Origin: Pseudidiomarina tainanensis
GTDB taxonomy: Bacteria > Pseudomonadota > Gammaproteobacteria > Enterobacterales > Alteromonadaceae
Assembly (NCBI RefSeq): GCF_004214835.1
Contig: NZ_PIQJ01000001.1
Span: forward strand, 1,364,001 to 1,428,000
DNA: 64,000 bases
Reading direction: 5' to 3'
The notes under the pieces: generated by a model
What the model was told of the DNA's origin: nothing
Database searches by the model: none
What the model saw: the letters and a program-made list of their open reading frames with translations, nothing else
In this document: positions 17,657 to 26,924 of the stretch, in pieces
Layout: every line of letters begins with the position of its first letter
Numbering within the stretch: the first letter of the stretch is position 1
Made by a program: the position numbers and the translations under genes

Positions 17657-17857
17657 ATGATGAATCACGAAATGTTCGCAGGTATGGGCTTTCTATGGAT
17701 GCTGATTGTGGGAGCTATTTTTATTGTTCCCGCATGGCGTATCTGCCAACGAGTTGGCTACCCTGGTCCATTGGGTCTTCTGATTGTTATCCCTATCGCA
17801 AATATCATTCTTCTTTACTTTATAGCGTTCGGCCCATGGAAAAATGTTGATAAATAG
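17657..17857 (+). CDS. Small two-helix membrane protein
   Basis: 66 residues from ATG 17657-17659, 6 nt after AAGGAG; longer upstream starts lack a ribosome site. Two membrane helices (about 8-27 and 36-56) flank the loop PAWRICQRVGYPGPLG. This loop pattern (W-I-x3-GY-G) occurs in many short uncharacterised bacterial membrane proteins. It is divergent from the CzcI-like gene at 17587 with only 69 bp between starts, so the two may share regulation. No function can be assigned. Confidence 0.65.
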   Translation: MMNHEMFAGMGFLWMLIVGAIFIVPAWRICQRVGYPGPLGLLIVIPIANIILLYFIAFGPWKNVDK

Positions 17858-18053
17858 CTAATTCACTTTAACCAAAGCAACAAGTATAGCTTTTCATCTC
17901 TGATCAGAAGCACGAATTTATTTGCCACTACACGTTCACAAGTTGCAGACCACTATAGCTATGTTCAACGTGTTAAGCGAGTATTGGGCATAGCCAAAAA
18001 GTTAAAAGATTCATTTGTGAAAAAGCTTTCAATCAAAAAACTAAAGCTGAAGT

Positions 18054-18144
18054 TTTAGTAACAAGGTAAGTAACACGCTTGAATCTTAATATTTTTTATC
18101 CACTATAAAACAATAAGTTATTAGATCTTATCGATTCGCCTCCG
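18054..18144. repeat. att-like site 1: arm repeat plus core
   Basis: A 27-bp arm (18054-18080) matches 27273-27299 at 24 of 27 positions. Exactly 50 bp further right is TCGATTC-GCCTCCG (18131-18144), matching TCGATTCCCGCCTCCG at 27350-27365, and GATAAGGCC follows both. The 50 bp between are not similar. Core and arm sites at fixed spacing are what a tyrosine integrase leaves at the end of an element. Here the core lies in the 3' end of a truncated methylase. The stretch 17858-18053 to its left contains an open but ATG-less frame and nothing recognisable. Confidence 0.55.
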
Positions 18145-19255
18145 GGTATTCGATAAGGCCATTTTTAAAGTGCATAGGATAAATTAATGGCACAGTATCG
18201 GAGCTGGGGTCACGCCGTAAGTTCGGCTTAGTCCGAAAATCAACTACCTTCCCTGTACTAGCAGTAACACCAAGCTCTTCTAATGAACACGGCATTCCCC
18301 CAACACGAGTAGCTATTTTAGCTTGCTCGTCATTAGTCACTATATGTATAAAGCGATCTGGATTAGTCGGGTTAACAACCTCACTGAAATCGCTTATTCG
18401 GACTACTGGATTAGGATCATCTGCGCAGGCGCTTGAGGTAATCTCAACGTTGCCTTGCTCCTCCCCTTTTACGATATGAAAGATGACATTTTCTTGTAAC
18501 ACCTTATCGCCCTTAAAGGCTTTTGTACGGCTCTCAAAGATATGAATCTTGCTCAAGTTATTACCATCAAGCAACACCCGACGAAAATCTTTGAAATATG
18601 GGCCATTACAACAACTGCGCGGAATTATAGCGACCAGCTCGCCACCGTCCTCCAAAAGCATTAAAGCAAGTGCTACAAAGCATGAATATAAGTTTCCGGT
18701 TTCAACACCGACACTTCGTAAACTCGCACGAGCTCGGCTAGACGCCGTAATTTTTAGGTAAGGAGGGTTTAAAATAGCTTTATTGAAAGTAGGAGTTGTC
18801 TTGCCGCTGGTTCGATCATTTATTATTTCTACGGCATGCTCGATAAAGTCTATTTGGTTTATATGTGACTTCCAAGCTACGCCGGATTCCTGGCTAGCTT
18901 CCTCACATAGGCCAAACGAATCCTCCAAGCGCTCCACTAAAACGTTCTCCAACTCCCATGCGTTGCCGCTAATTGAAGTTGGAGCGAACTCGGTCAACGC
19001 TCTCGCCACCAATGATGCAGTTAATGAACCACCACCAGCACCGGCGTCAAGGACCCGAACCTCACCATCTAGATTTCTAAACATCCCAGACAAGGTTTGA
19101 GCAACAGAAGCAGGAGTCATAAACTGACCTTTCTGCCCGCGTGTACTTTGGTCAAGCAACTGGTTAGCATCAGTCCTATACTGATCAACCGTGTCAACTA
19201 GACTTTCTAGGGCATTAGGCTGTAGCAACATGGCTGTATTATCTATCATATACAC
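18128..19255 (-). pseudogene. N6-adenine DNA methylase, C-terminally truncated
   Basis: 375 residues. SAM-binding motif I (VLDAGAGGGSLTASL) and the catalytic NPPY motif (AILNPPYLKI) are intact, in the order of gamma-type N6-adenine methylases related to Eco57I/PaeR7I enzymes. The helix LLDQSTRGQKGQFMTPASVA is typical of the N-terminus. The protein ends just after HFKNGLIEYPEANR, where relatives continue for roughly a hundred or more residues of target recognition. The break coincides with the att-like core at 18131-18144, so insertion probably cut the gene. No restriction endonuclease gene adjoins it. It may be inactive, or could methylate without a partner. Confidence 0.65.
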
Positions 19256-19378
19256 CTCTACTGTTCATTCATACAGTATACTCCTCCAAGAAAAAATCCC
19301 AAGACAAATCCTTAAAATTTTTGATTTTATCCTGATTTCTATTACAAAGAAGAATACTTCGATTGGATATCAACACAG

Positions 19379-19403
19379 TGATATATCTTTTAAATCATGA
19401 TGA
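19379..19403 (+). repeat. 25-bp direct repeat, copy 1
   Basis: TGATATATCTTTTAAAT followed by CATGATGA; copy 2 at 19856-19880 differs at 2 of 25 positions. The copies are 477 bp apart in the gap before the czc operon. They could flank a lost or degraded insertion, or be repeated regulatory sites. Confidence 0.6.
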
Positions 19404-19855
19404 CTAGAGGTACGCACTAGCTTTATATAACATCTACTAATTATCATTATCAGTTTCCTTCACCACCACTCTTTTGTGATGGCTGGTAGCTTCAGCTTGC
19501 CTAGCAGCTTCCTTTACTCTACAAAAATCTGCGTATTACCACGCTGGCGCTCAAAGTAGCATTCCATATGAAACCATCAGACTAGCTCCAAGGTGGTCCA
19601 AATTTTTAGGCTCATCTTAACTTAGATCAACTTTACTCCGTTGGTAACAAAAGTAGCTAGTCAGCTTCACGGTATCCGGCTGTTTAAGCGCTTGTACTTC
19701 GGCCATGCCCGAATTCCTTTTTTTGCTGTAAAACGTGACTTTGAGTACTGAACAGGGTATAAAGGGGGAAATAGCCCGTTTTTAGGGGGGTTGCTTGTTC
19801 CCGTTATTGCATTTTGAGAACTTAGTAGTAATCAAAACAGAACGACTCTTGTTGA

Positions 19856-19880
19856 TGATATATCTTTTAAATTATGGTGA
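19856..19880 (+). repeat. 25-bp direct repeat, copy 2
   Basis: TGATATATCTTTTAAAT followed by TATGGTGA, 23 of 25 identical to 19379-19403. It ends 71 bp before the CzcI-like start at 19952, a position where it could act as an upstream regulatory site. Confidence 0.6.
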
Positions 19881-19951
19881 GTCCAAGCTTTGATTGAGAA
19901 CGGCTTTTAATTAATGTACCGTAGTGACGCCTTTTTAAACCGTAGGTAATA

Positions 19952-20293
19952 ATGCTTAGACTGGGATTTTTAATACTGGTGCTTGTTGCTGTTCTGACTC
20001 AAATCAGTCAGGCGGTTGCTGACGTGCATCAATCTCACCAGTCCTCTTCTGAGCAACACCTCAATTTTGAGCATGACGAATCCCACATCGACAAACGTAG
20101 TCTTCCGAAAAATGGAGAAATCAGCTTTGATTGCCACCATTGCTGTCACTGCCATGGCTCATTTCACCTATACGCAATGAAGTCAGAAAAGTCACTGGCG
20201 TTACCCCGCTTGAATGTGACCCGCCCCGGTTACACCCAGTTTTACACTAATCCTCTGTCATCGCCGCTATTCCGGCCTCCCATCTCCTCATAA
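19952..20293 (+). CDS. czcI: CzcI-like secreted His/Cys-rich protein heading the czc operon
   Basis: 113 residues: signal peptide (1-23), then His-rich sequence (HQSHQSSSEQHLNFEHDESH), a Cys/His cluster DCHHCCHCHGSFHL and the end SPLFRPPISS. It precedes czcC by 73 bp in the same direction, the position of CzcI in Cupriavidus-type czc loci. The final LFRPPI is shared with the two CzcI-like proteins heading the cus and cop operons. CzcI proteins are thought to modulate czc regulation or bind metal in the periplasm; the mechanism is not established. Confidence 0.72.
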   Translation: MLRLGFLILVLVAVLTQISQAVADVHQSHQSSSEQHLNFEHDESHIDKRSLPKNGEISFDCHHCCHCHGSFHLYAMKSEKSLALPRLNVTRPGYTQFYTNPLSSPLFRPPISS

Positions 20294-20366
20294 CTGCCTA
20301 ATACGCTGCTTTAGCAGCGCAACTAAATCGTTATTTTACGCAGTAATATGACTGAGGAGTCTATCT

Positions 20367-21617
20367 ATGGGTCCGTTTTCGACACATAGCAAACGCTTGC
20401 TTGTTGCCGTAAGTCTGGCAATAAGTTCAAGCTACGCCAATGCACAACAGTTGCCCGAGCAATGGCAACAAACTGTGCAGCAACACCCCAGTGTTGAAGC
20501 CGCTCAACAGCAGGCTGAAGCGCTGATTCAACAGGGCAAGCAATTAAACCAGCCTTTGTACAACCCTAGCTTATCGTCACGCTTGGAGCGTGAGGGTGAC
20601 ATCAATAATTACGCTGTTGGTCTAAGCCAAACGCTGGACTGGAGCACTCGCAATGAAGCAAGAGCCAGTCAGAGTGACGCCATGACGGCTATGGCAGTGA
20701 GTATTTATCGCCAGTCGGCGACATCGCATGCTAAAACTCTGTTGAATGCCTATGTGCAATGGCTGGATGCAAAACAGCGTTACGCACTGGCCGAGCAACA
20801 AGAGAAAATCGTTAAACAGGCGATAAGCTTGGTTGCCGAACGACGTAAAGCCGGTGACTTAGGTGCCGTCGACGAACAACTGACGGTACTCGCACTAAGT
20901 CGGCAACTGCAACAAACGGCAGCGGCTTATCAACAGCTGCAATCCGCTGAAGCAGAGTTAAACGCTCTGCTAACCACGATTGACGTCGCTCAACTCTCCG
21001 TGAATGAGGAGCTATTTAACGTTGAACCTGCGTTAACGGCTCGCTGGCAACAACATCCAGCGTTAAAAGCCGCTTACCTGCAATGGCAATTAAAGCGCGC
21101 CGATGTCGACTGGAAACGCTCGTTAACCACCGCCAACCCAACCATAGGCGTCGAAGCGGGCGAGAGCGATAACGAAACAGTAGTTGGCTTATCATTCAGC
21201 ATTCCACTACAGATTCGCAATAACTACAGCGATGCGGTACGCGCAGCCAATAGCGAAGCTGTTGCTGAAGAAAAACGTTTGATTGCACTAAGGCAACAAT
21301 GGCAAGCAGCACTGAAATCATCTCTTAACAATTATCGTTTTGTGAAAAAACAGTGGCAAAGCTGGCAAAAAGACTTTCAATCTCGGCAGGATGAGTCGAT
21401 GCAGGTGATTGAGCAGTCCTGGCTCGCCGGTGACCTATCCACCACAGACTACCTCACCGCTGTGCAACAGCAGCTCGATAGCCAATTTGCAGGGATAGCG
21501 CTGCAAACACAATATCGGTTGGCCGCCATTGAATGGTTGTACCGTTCGGGCGAACTCAGTAAAGCGCTGACGTTATCGCCGTTAAGCCAGCCAACAAACG
21601 CAGAGATTGGAGAGTAA
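20367..21617 (+). CDS. czcC: CzcC-type TolC-family outer-membrane factor
   Basis: 416 residues with a signal peptide (1-26) and two outer-membrane-efflux repeats rich in Gln (QQLPEQWQQTVQQHPSVE; second repeat from about 225). GAGGAG precedes ATG 20367. It is the outer-membrane channel of a tripartite metal pump with the next two genes; only 3 bp separate it from czcB. It is short for the family but complete. CzcC versus CusC is decided by operon context. Confidence 0.85.
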   Translation: MGPFSTHSKRLLVAVSLAISSSYANAQQLPEQWQQTVQQHPSVEAAQQQAEALIQQGKQLNQPLYNPSLSSRLEREGDINNYAVGLSQTLDWSTRNEARASQSDAMTAMAVSIYRQSATSHAKTLLNAYVQWLDAKQRYALAEQQEKIVKQAISLVAERRKAGDLGAVDEQLTVLALSRQLQQTAAAYQQLQSAEAELNALLTTIDVAQLSVNEELFNVEPALTARWQQHPALKAAYLQWQLKRADVDWKRSLTTANPTIGVEAGESDNETVVGLSFSIPLQIRNNYSDAVRAANSEAVAEEKRLIALRQQWQAALKSSLNNYRFVKKQWQSWQKDFQSRQDESMQVIEQSWLAGDLSTTDYLTAVQQQLDSQFAGIALQTQYRLAAIEWLYRSGELSKALTLSPLSQPTNAEIGE

Positions 21618-21620
21618 ACG

Positions 21621-22766
21621 ATGTCAGTAAAACCTTTATACGCAGCAATAGCACTTGCGCTGAGCTTTTCGGTTATGGCGCAGGATGAACACGGACACGA
21701 CGAAAAAGAAGATACCCACAAGGAAGAAGGCAAACACGAGCAAGGTGAACATAAGGAAAGCTCAGGCGTGGAGCTATCCAGCAAGCAGCTATCCATGGCA
21801 GATATCACCACGCGAACCTTGCAAACTCAAGTCATTGAATATCCGGTTTATGCCCCGGGCGAGGTGGTTGCTAACGACTTTAATAGCTATATCGTGAGTC
21901 CGCGCATCGATTCGACCGTTCTCAAACGTTTTGTCAGTATTGGCGATCACGTCGAAAAAGGTGAGCCACTGGCAACCCTCTTCAGCGCCACCATGGCGGA
22001 GGCGCAAAGTCAGTATTTGGTCACACTTAACGAATGGCAACGCGTGCAGTCACTCGGTGAGTCAACGGTGGGTGAAAAACGCTTTGTCGAAGCGAAAAAC
22101 GCCTTTACCTCAGCGCAAGCGCAACTCAAAGCATTTGGTATGTCAGCCAGTGATATTAAGCGTTTAAGTAAACCTGACTACCCTATCGGCGAATACCAAC
22201 TGACCTCAGAAATTGGCGGGATTGTGGTTAGCGATAACTTCAAGCAGGGTCAGCCAGTCAATGCCGGTAACCACTTGGTTGAAGTGCTGCAAGAAGAAAC
22301 CTTGTGGGTTAATGCTCGTCTACCAGGCTCAGCTGACCTTAGTGTGCAGTTTGGTGATCCTGTTACAGTGAGTGTCGACAATCAGCGCTTTGCGGCAAAA
22401 GTCATTCAGGAAGGCCACACAATAGACCATAAAACCCGCACCCGAACGGTACGACTTGCGGTAAATAACGAAAAGGACCAATTACACCCTGGTTTATTTG
22501 CGGATGTTTATTTCTCAGTCAAGTCGGATGGACCGGTGCTTGCAGTTAAGGACTCAGCCTTAATGCGGGCCCCTGATGGTGACTGGCAGATATTCATTGA
22601 GCACGAACCCGGAAAGTTTGAACCGAAGAAAGTCGAATTGGTTGATGAAAAGGGTCCGTGGAAAGTTATTCGAGGCGTTAAGGAAGGCACAAAATACGTA
22701 GACAACGGCGCGTTTTTCGTTCGCTCACAAATCGCTAAAGGCGGTTTTGACCCACATAACCACTAA
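21621..22766 (+). CDS. czcB: CzcB-type periplasmic adaptor with His-rich N-terminus
   Basis: 381 residues. Signal peptide (1-20), then a His/Glu/Asp-rich stretch at about 22-50 (DEHGHDEKEDTHKEEGKHEQ) that should bind divalent cations in the periplasm. The membrane-fusion domains follow: a lipoyl-like half (YIVSPRIDSTVLKRFVSIGD), a hairpin, and the second lipoyl half (EIGGIVVSDNFKQGQPVNAG). It joins CzcA to CzcC. No CusF or heavy-metal-binding domain is present, in contrast to the adaptor at 4439-5965. Start 3 bp after czcC, stop 11 bp before czcA. Confidence 0.9.
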   Translation: MSVKPLYAAIALALSFSVMAQDEHGHDEKEDTHKEEGKHEQGEHKESSGVELSSKQLSMADITTRTLQTQVIEYPVYAPGEVVANDFNSYIVSPRIDSTVLKRFVSIGDHVEKGEPLATLFSATMAEAQSQYLVTLNEWQRVQSLGESTVGEKRFVEAKNAFTSAQAQLKAFGMSASDIKRLSKPDYPIGEYQLTSEIGGIVVSDNFKQGQPVNAGNHLVEVLQEETLWVNARLPGSADLSVQFGDPVTVSVDNQRFAAKVIQEGHTIDHKTRTRTVRLAVNNEKDQLHPGLFADVYFSVKSDGPVLAVKDSALMRAPDGDWQIFIEHEPGKFEPKKVELVDEKGPWKVIRGVKEGTKYVDNGAFFVRSQIAKGGFDPHNH

Positions 22767-22777
22767 CAGGAGGTTGT

Positions 22778-25700
22778 ATGTTTCAGCGCATTATTCAGTT
22801 TGCTGTCGCCAATCGCCTGTTATTGGTATTGGCTTTATTCAGCATCAGCATTGCGTCATTTTTTATTATTCCCAAACTTAATCTGGATGCCTTTCCCGAT
22901 GTTACCAACGTTCAGGTAACGGTAAATACGGAAGCACCAGGATTAGCAGCGACCGAAGTCGAGCAGCTTATTACCTATCCGATAGAGTCGGTGATGTATG
23001 CCCTGCCCGACGTCAAAGAAGTTCGGTCAATCTCAAAAACAGGTTTATCGGGCATTACCGTGGTATTTGACGAGAGTGTCGATATCTACTTTGCCCGGCA
23101 ACTGGTATTCGAGCGGCTGCAAGCGGCAAAGGAGTTGATTCCAGAGGGAGTCGGCACGCCCGAAATGGGCCCTAACTCTTCCGGTCTCGGCCAGGTTTAT
23201 CAGTATCTGCTACTTGCCGAGCCGGGCTCTGGTGTCAGTAGCATGGAGCTACGCAGTCTTAACGACTATGTGGTTAAACTGCTACTGATGCCCGTTGAGG
23301 GAATTACCGAAGTCTTGTCCTTTGGCGGTGAAGTTAAGCAATATCAGGTTAACCTCAATCCCGCCAAGCTGCTGTCTTACGACCTTACCCAGCAAGACGT
23401 CATGGGCGCGGTCAACAAGAATAACGGTAACGTTGGTGGTTGGTATATGCCCCGCGGTCAGGAGCAGTTGGTTATTCGCGGCACCGGCTGGTTGGATAGC
23501 GGTAAAAAAGGCCTGCAACAAATACGACAAATACCGCTCAAAACCGTTGACGGCGTTTCCGTAACACTGGGACAGGTTGCCGACGTCGAAATCGGCAGTG
23601 AAATTCGCCAGGGGGCGGTCTCAATGTCGCGTAAAGTCGACGGCGAGGTCAACCAGTTGGGCGAAGTGGTGTCGGGTATTGTGCTCAAACGCATGGGCTC
23701 GAATACCAAAGCCACCATCGACGGTATTAAAAAGCGCATTCCGCTTATTCAGCAAGCATTACCCGAGGGTGTTACCTTTGAGCCGTATTATGATCAGGCC
23801 GATTTAATACAAAAAGCCGTATCTACGGTCGCGTATTCACTGCTCATTGCCTTTGTGTTTATTATCGCAGTATTAGCACTGTTTTTGCTCAACATACGCG
23901 CTACTTTTTTAGTGTTACTGTCCATTCCCGTTTCTATCGCCATTGCCCTGATGGTAATGTCCGCGATGGGCATGTCGGCTAACCTGATGTCGCTGGGCGG
24001 GATTGCTGTTGCCATTGGTATGCTGGTCGACGGCTCCGTGGTGATGGTTGAAAATATCTTTAAGCACTTAAGTCGTCCGGATAGTGAACACCAAGACGAC
24101 GCCGAGCAACGCACAGAGCACCGCGACCCGGATCCTCAGGCAGCCAAACTCGATAGTCATGGTATCAAGCTGCGAGTTAAGGAAGCGGCTAACGAAGTGG
24201 CACGACCGGTATTCTTTGCCGCCATGATTATCTTGGTGGTCTTTATGCCACTGTTTAGTTTTCAGGGTGTTGAAGCTAAATTATTTGAGCCCATGGCTAT
24301 CAGTATTATGCTGGCCATTATCTCCGCGGTTTTTGTGGCCATCATGGTTGTACCGGCATTAGCCAGTTACTTTTTCAGTCGGGGTATTAAGCCTCGTGAA
24401 AATAAGCTGCTTAAACCACTAGATAATGGTTATAAAAGACTATTATCGGTGGCGTTACGCAGTAAAAAGGCTGTTATTGCCCTGGCCGGTGTGCTGTTTG
24501 TCGGCGCTTTGGTGTTAGTGCCTCGTCTCGGCACAGAGTTTGCGCCCGAACTGGAAGAAGGCACGATTAATATTCGCGTGACATTAGCCCCCTCCTCTAA
24601 CCTTGAAACGGCCTTAGAGGTGGCTCCGAAGCTTGAAAAAATCCTGATGTCGTTCCCGGAAACCACCTACGCACTCAGCCGCATTGGACGAGCCGAAGTG
24701 GGCGGCGATCCAGAGCCTATCAGCAACATCGAGATATATGTGGGTCTTAAGCCGCAGTCTGAATGGACAACAGCATCGGATCGCTACGCCTTACAAGAAA
24801 AAATGGAGGCAAAACTAGATGATCACCCAGGCTTGTTGTTTAATTTTTCACAACCTATTGCAACACGGGTTGATGAACTGCTCTCAGGTGTAAAATCGCA
24901 GCTAGCCATCAAACTATTTGGACCCGAGCTTGACGTGTTGGCCCGTAAAGGCCAGGAAATAGAAAGTGCCGTCAAGCAGGTTGACGGGGCCGTTGCAGTA
25001 GCGATGGAGCAAATAAAAGGTGAAGCACAACTGGTGGTTTCGCCGAAACGCCAACAACTCTCACGCTACGGCTTAAATGTCTCCGATGTACTTAGCGTTG
25101 TCGACAATGGCTTGGGTGGCGCTTCGGCAGGCCAGATCATTCGCGGTAATGAGCGCTATGATATTTACGTGCGGTTGGCCAAGCAATTCCGCGATACGCC
25201 GGAGTCTATTCGCTCGTTACGCTTGTTAACTCCCTCGGGGGCCTGGGTAACCTTAGGCGAAGTCGCCAACGTTGCAATTGAATCAGGACCACCGCAAATC
25301 CGTCGTGATGATGTACAGCGTCGCGTTGTAATTCAATCGAACGTTCAGGGTCGTGACATGGGCAGCGTGGTTGCCGATATTAGGAAGGCGATTGACGAGA
25401 AGGTGGATTTACCAACCGGTTACTCAGTCGACATTGGTGGCCAGTTCGAAAGTCAACAACGAGCACAGGAGCGCTTGTCCATTGTCGTTCCCATATCGCT
25501 GGCACTCATCGCCCTGCTGCTTTATTTTGCTTTCGGCACCATGGGTCAAGCCATGTTGATTTTGGTGAATGTACCGTTGGCAGTCATCGGTGGTATTGTG
25601 GCACTCTATGTGTCAGGACAGTACTTATCGGTGCCCAGCGCCGTGGGTTTCATCACACTGTTTGGTGTGGCGGTACTAAACGGTGTGGTTCTGGTCGAAA

Positions 25701-25975
25701 GTATAAACCAGAGAATAACCGATGGGCATGCAGTTAATGATGCCGTGTTTGATGGCGCATGGTCTCGACTACGCCCGGTATTAATGACGGCAATAACCTC
25801 AGCGTTAGGACTCATTCCCATGCTGTTTGCAACCGGCGCAGGCGCTGAAATTCAGCGTCCATTGGCCACCGTCATTGTTGGCGGTTTGGTGTCTGCGACA
25901 TTGCTAACACTGGTTATCTTACCCGTGCTCTATCCTTGGTTTTCGAAACAAAAAATTAAGGATCTGAGCCGTTAG
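22778..25975 (+). CDS. czcA: CzcA-like heavy-metal RND efflux permease
   Basis: 1065 residues, full RND layout with two six-helix blocks and large periplasmic loops. The TM4 region reads GGIAVAIGMLVDGSVVMVEN: the central Asp and the Glu are present, but the first Asp of the divalent-cation Czc form (DFG) is replaced by AIG as in Cus-type pumps. A charged cytoplasmic insert (about 430-460, rich in Glu/Asp/His/Arg) follows TM4. The His-rich adaptor, the CzcI-like protein and the downstream CDF gene point to divalent cations such as Zn, Co or Cd. The substrate therefore remains open. An AGGAGG ribosome site lies just upstream. Confidence 0.88.
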   Translation: MFQRIIQFAVANRLLLVLALFSISIASFFIIPKLNLDAFPDVTNVQVTVNTEAPGLAATEVEQLITYPIESVMYALPDVKEVRSISKTGLSGITVVFDESVDIYFARQLVFERLQAAKELIPEGVGTPEMGPNSSGLGQVYQYLLLAEPGSGVSSMELRSLNDYVVKLLLMPVEGITEVLSFGGEVKQYQVNLNPAKLLSYDLTQQDVMGAVNKNNGNVGGWYMPRGQEQLVIRGTGWLDSGKKGLQQIRQIPLKTVDGVSVTLGQVADVEIGSEIRQGAVSMSRKVDGEVNQLGEVVSGIVLKRMGSNTKATIDGIKKRIPLIQQALPEGVTFEPYYDQADLIQKAVSTVAYSLLIAFVFIIAVLALFLLNIRATFLVLLSIPVSIAIALMVMSAMGMSANLMSLGGIAVAIGMLVDGSVVMVENIFKHLSRPDSEHQDDAEQRTEHRDPDPQAAKLDSHGIKLRVKEAANEVARPVFFAAMIILVVFMPLFSFQGVEAKLFEPMAISIMLAIISAVFVAIMVVPALASYFFSRGIKPRENKLLKPLDNGYKRLLSVALRSKKAVIALAGVLFVGALVLVPRLGTEFAPELEEGTINIRVTLAPSSNLETALEVAPKLEKILMSFPETTYALSRIGRAEVGGDPEPISNIEIYVGLKPQSEWTTASDRYALQEKMEAKLDDHPGLLFNFSQPIATRVDELLSGVKSQLAIKLFGPELDVLARKGQEIESAVKQVDGAVAVAMEQIKGEAQLVVSPKRQQLSRYGLNVSDVLSVVDNGLGGASAGQIIRGNERYDIYVRLAKQFRDTPESIRSLRLLTPSGAWVTLGEVANVAIESGPPQIRRDDVQRRVVIQSNVQGRDMGSVVADIRKAIDEKVDLPTGYSVDIGGQFESQQRAQERLSIVVPISLALIALLLYFAFGTMGQAMLILVNVPLAVIGGIVALYVSGQYLSVPSAVGFITLFGVAVLNGVVLVESINQRITDGHAVNDAVFDGAWSRLRPVLMTAITSALGLIPMLFATGAGAEIQRPLATVIVGGLVSATLLTLVILPVLYPWFSKQKIKDLSR

Positions 25976-25990
25976 GGTTCAGCACTTAAG

Positions 25991-26015
25991 GGGGCGGTTA
26001 TTGCCGCCCCTTCTA
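25991..26015 (+). terminator. hairpin after czcA
   Basis: GGGGCGG and CCGCCCC (25991-25997 and 26004-26010) form a GC-rich stem with a 6-nt loop, followed by TTCT. The T-run is short, so it may reduce rather than stop transcription into the CDF gene 20 bp on. Confidence 0.6.
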
Positions 26016-26034
26016 CTACAAAGAGGAACGTATT

Positions 26035-26922
26035 ATGGGGCATCACCATAACCATGATCACTCAAAGGACATGCCGTCCAACCGATTAGGGTGGGCATTT
26101 GTTCTTAACTTTGTTTTCACCATTATCGAGTTTATTGGTGGCTTTCTTACCAACAGTACCGCCATTTTAGCTGATGCCGTTCATGATCTTGGCGATAGCT
26201 TGTCGCTTGGCCTGGCGTGGGTACTTAATAAGCTGGGCAAAAAACAGGCTAACCAACACTTTACCTACGGTTATAAGCGACTGAATCTTGCCGGTGCATT
26301 TATCAATGCCGTTGTTTTAATCGCAGGCTCTGCCTGGGTACTTGTAGAAGCAATTCCCAGGCTCTGGAACCAACAAATGCCCGTGGCTGATGGCATGATT
26401 GCGTTGGCGGTACTTGGCATTGTGGTTAATGGCTTTGCGGCTTACAAATTGTCAGAAGGTAAAACGTTAAACGAACGCGTTATTAACTGGCACTTGCTGG
26501 AAGATGTTCTCGGCTGGGTTGCTGTACTAATCGTTGGTATTGCTTTGCTGTTTGTGGATTGGCCAATTCTCGATCCGCTACTGTCGATTGGTTTTACGAT
26601 GTTTATTTTAGTGAATGTACTGCGCAACCTGTGGGCAACGCTGAAACTCTTCATACAGGCCACGCCAGACAAAGACACCTACAGACAAGTCGCGGACGCT
26701 TTACTGGAGCTACCTCATATTGCTGACCTACACCATTTGCATTTTTGGTCACTAGACGGCGAGGAGCATGTATTAACCGTTCATTTGGTGTTATCTAAAA
26801 ACCTTGATATCGAGGCCCGTAGCGATTTAAAACAGCGCATCGATGACGTCCTTGCGCCCTATGCTTTAAGCCATACAACGGTAGAACTAGAAGATCCTGA
26901 TGAAGCCTGTAGGGACAACTGA
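26035..26922 (+). CDS. czcD: CDF-family divalent cation exporter (CzcD/ZitB type)
   Basis: 295 residues: His-rich start ([15 protein letters not shown]), six membrane helices with the Zn-site motif HDLGD in TM2 ([18 protein letters not shown]) and its partner HLLEDVLGW in TM5, then the cytoplasmic CDF domain (about 205-290) with [18 protein letters not shown]. It exports Zn, and perhaps Co or Cd, from cytoplasm to periplasm in exchange for protons. It feeds the CzcCBA pump upstream. An AGAGGAA ribosome site precedes the start; 2 bp separate it from the YnfA-family gene. Confidence 0.92.
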   Translation: MGHHHNHDHSKDMPSNRLGWAFVLNFVFTIIEFIGGFLTNSTAILADAVHDLGDSLSLGLAWVLNKLGKKQANQHFTYGYKRLNLAGAFINAVVLIAGSAWVLVEAIPRLWNQQMPVADGMIALAVLGIVVNGFAAYKLSEGKTLNERVINWHLLEDVLGWVAVLIVGIALLFVDWPILDPLLSIGFTMFILVNVLRNLWATLKLFIQATPDKDTYRQVADALLELPHIADLHHLHFWSLDGEEHVLTVHLVLSKNLDIEARSDLKQRIDDVLAPYALSHTTVELEDPDEACRDN

Positions 26923-26924
26923 TA

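Larger units (their letters stand above)
19256..19951. other. 696-bp gap between methylase and CzcI-like gene
   Basis: No convincing gene. It carries a 25-bp direct repeat (19379-19403 and 19856-19880). On the minus strand around 19620-19710 there is a short frame beginning MAEVQALKQPDTVK, which stops within 30 codons and may be debris of an older insertion. The right end must hold the promoter of the czc operon, but I see no clear -35/-10 pair. Confidence 0.5.

Noticed and set aside
17858-18059. Open frame of 66 codons left of the first att-like site
   Set aside because: No start codon and no similarity I can name; may be debris but not supportable as a gene.
19620-19710. Short minus-strand frame starting MAEVQALKQPDTVK as an insertion-sequence remnant
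   Set aside because: Too short and without transposase motifs to name an element.
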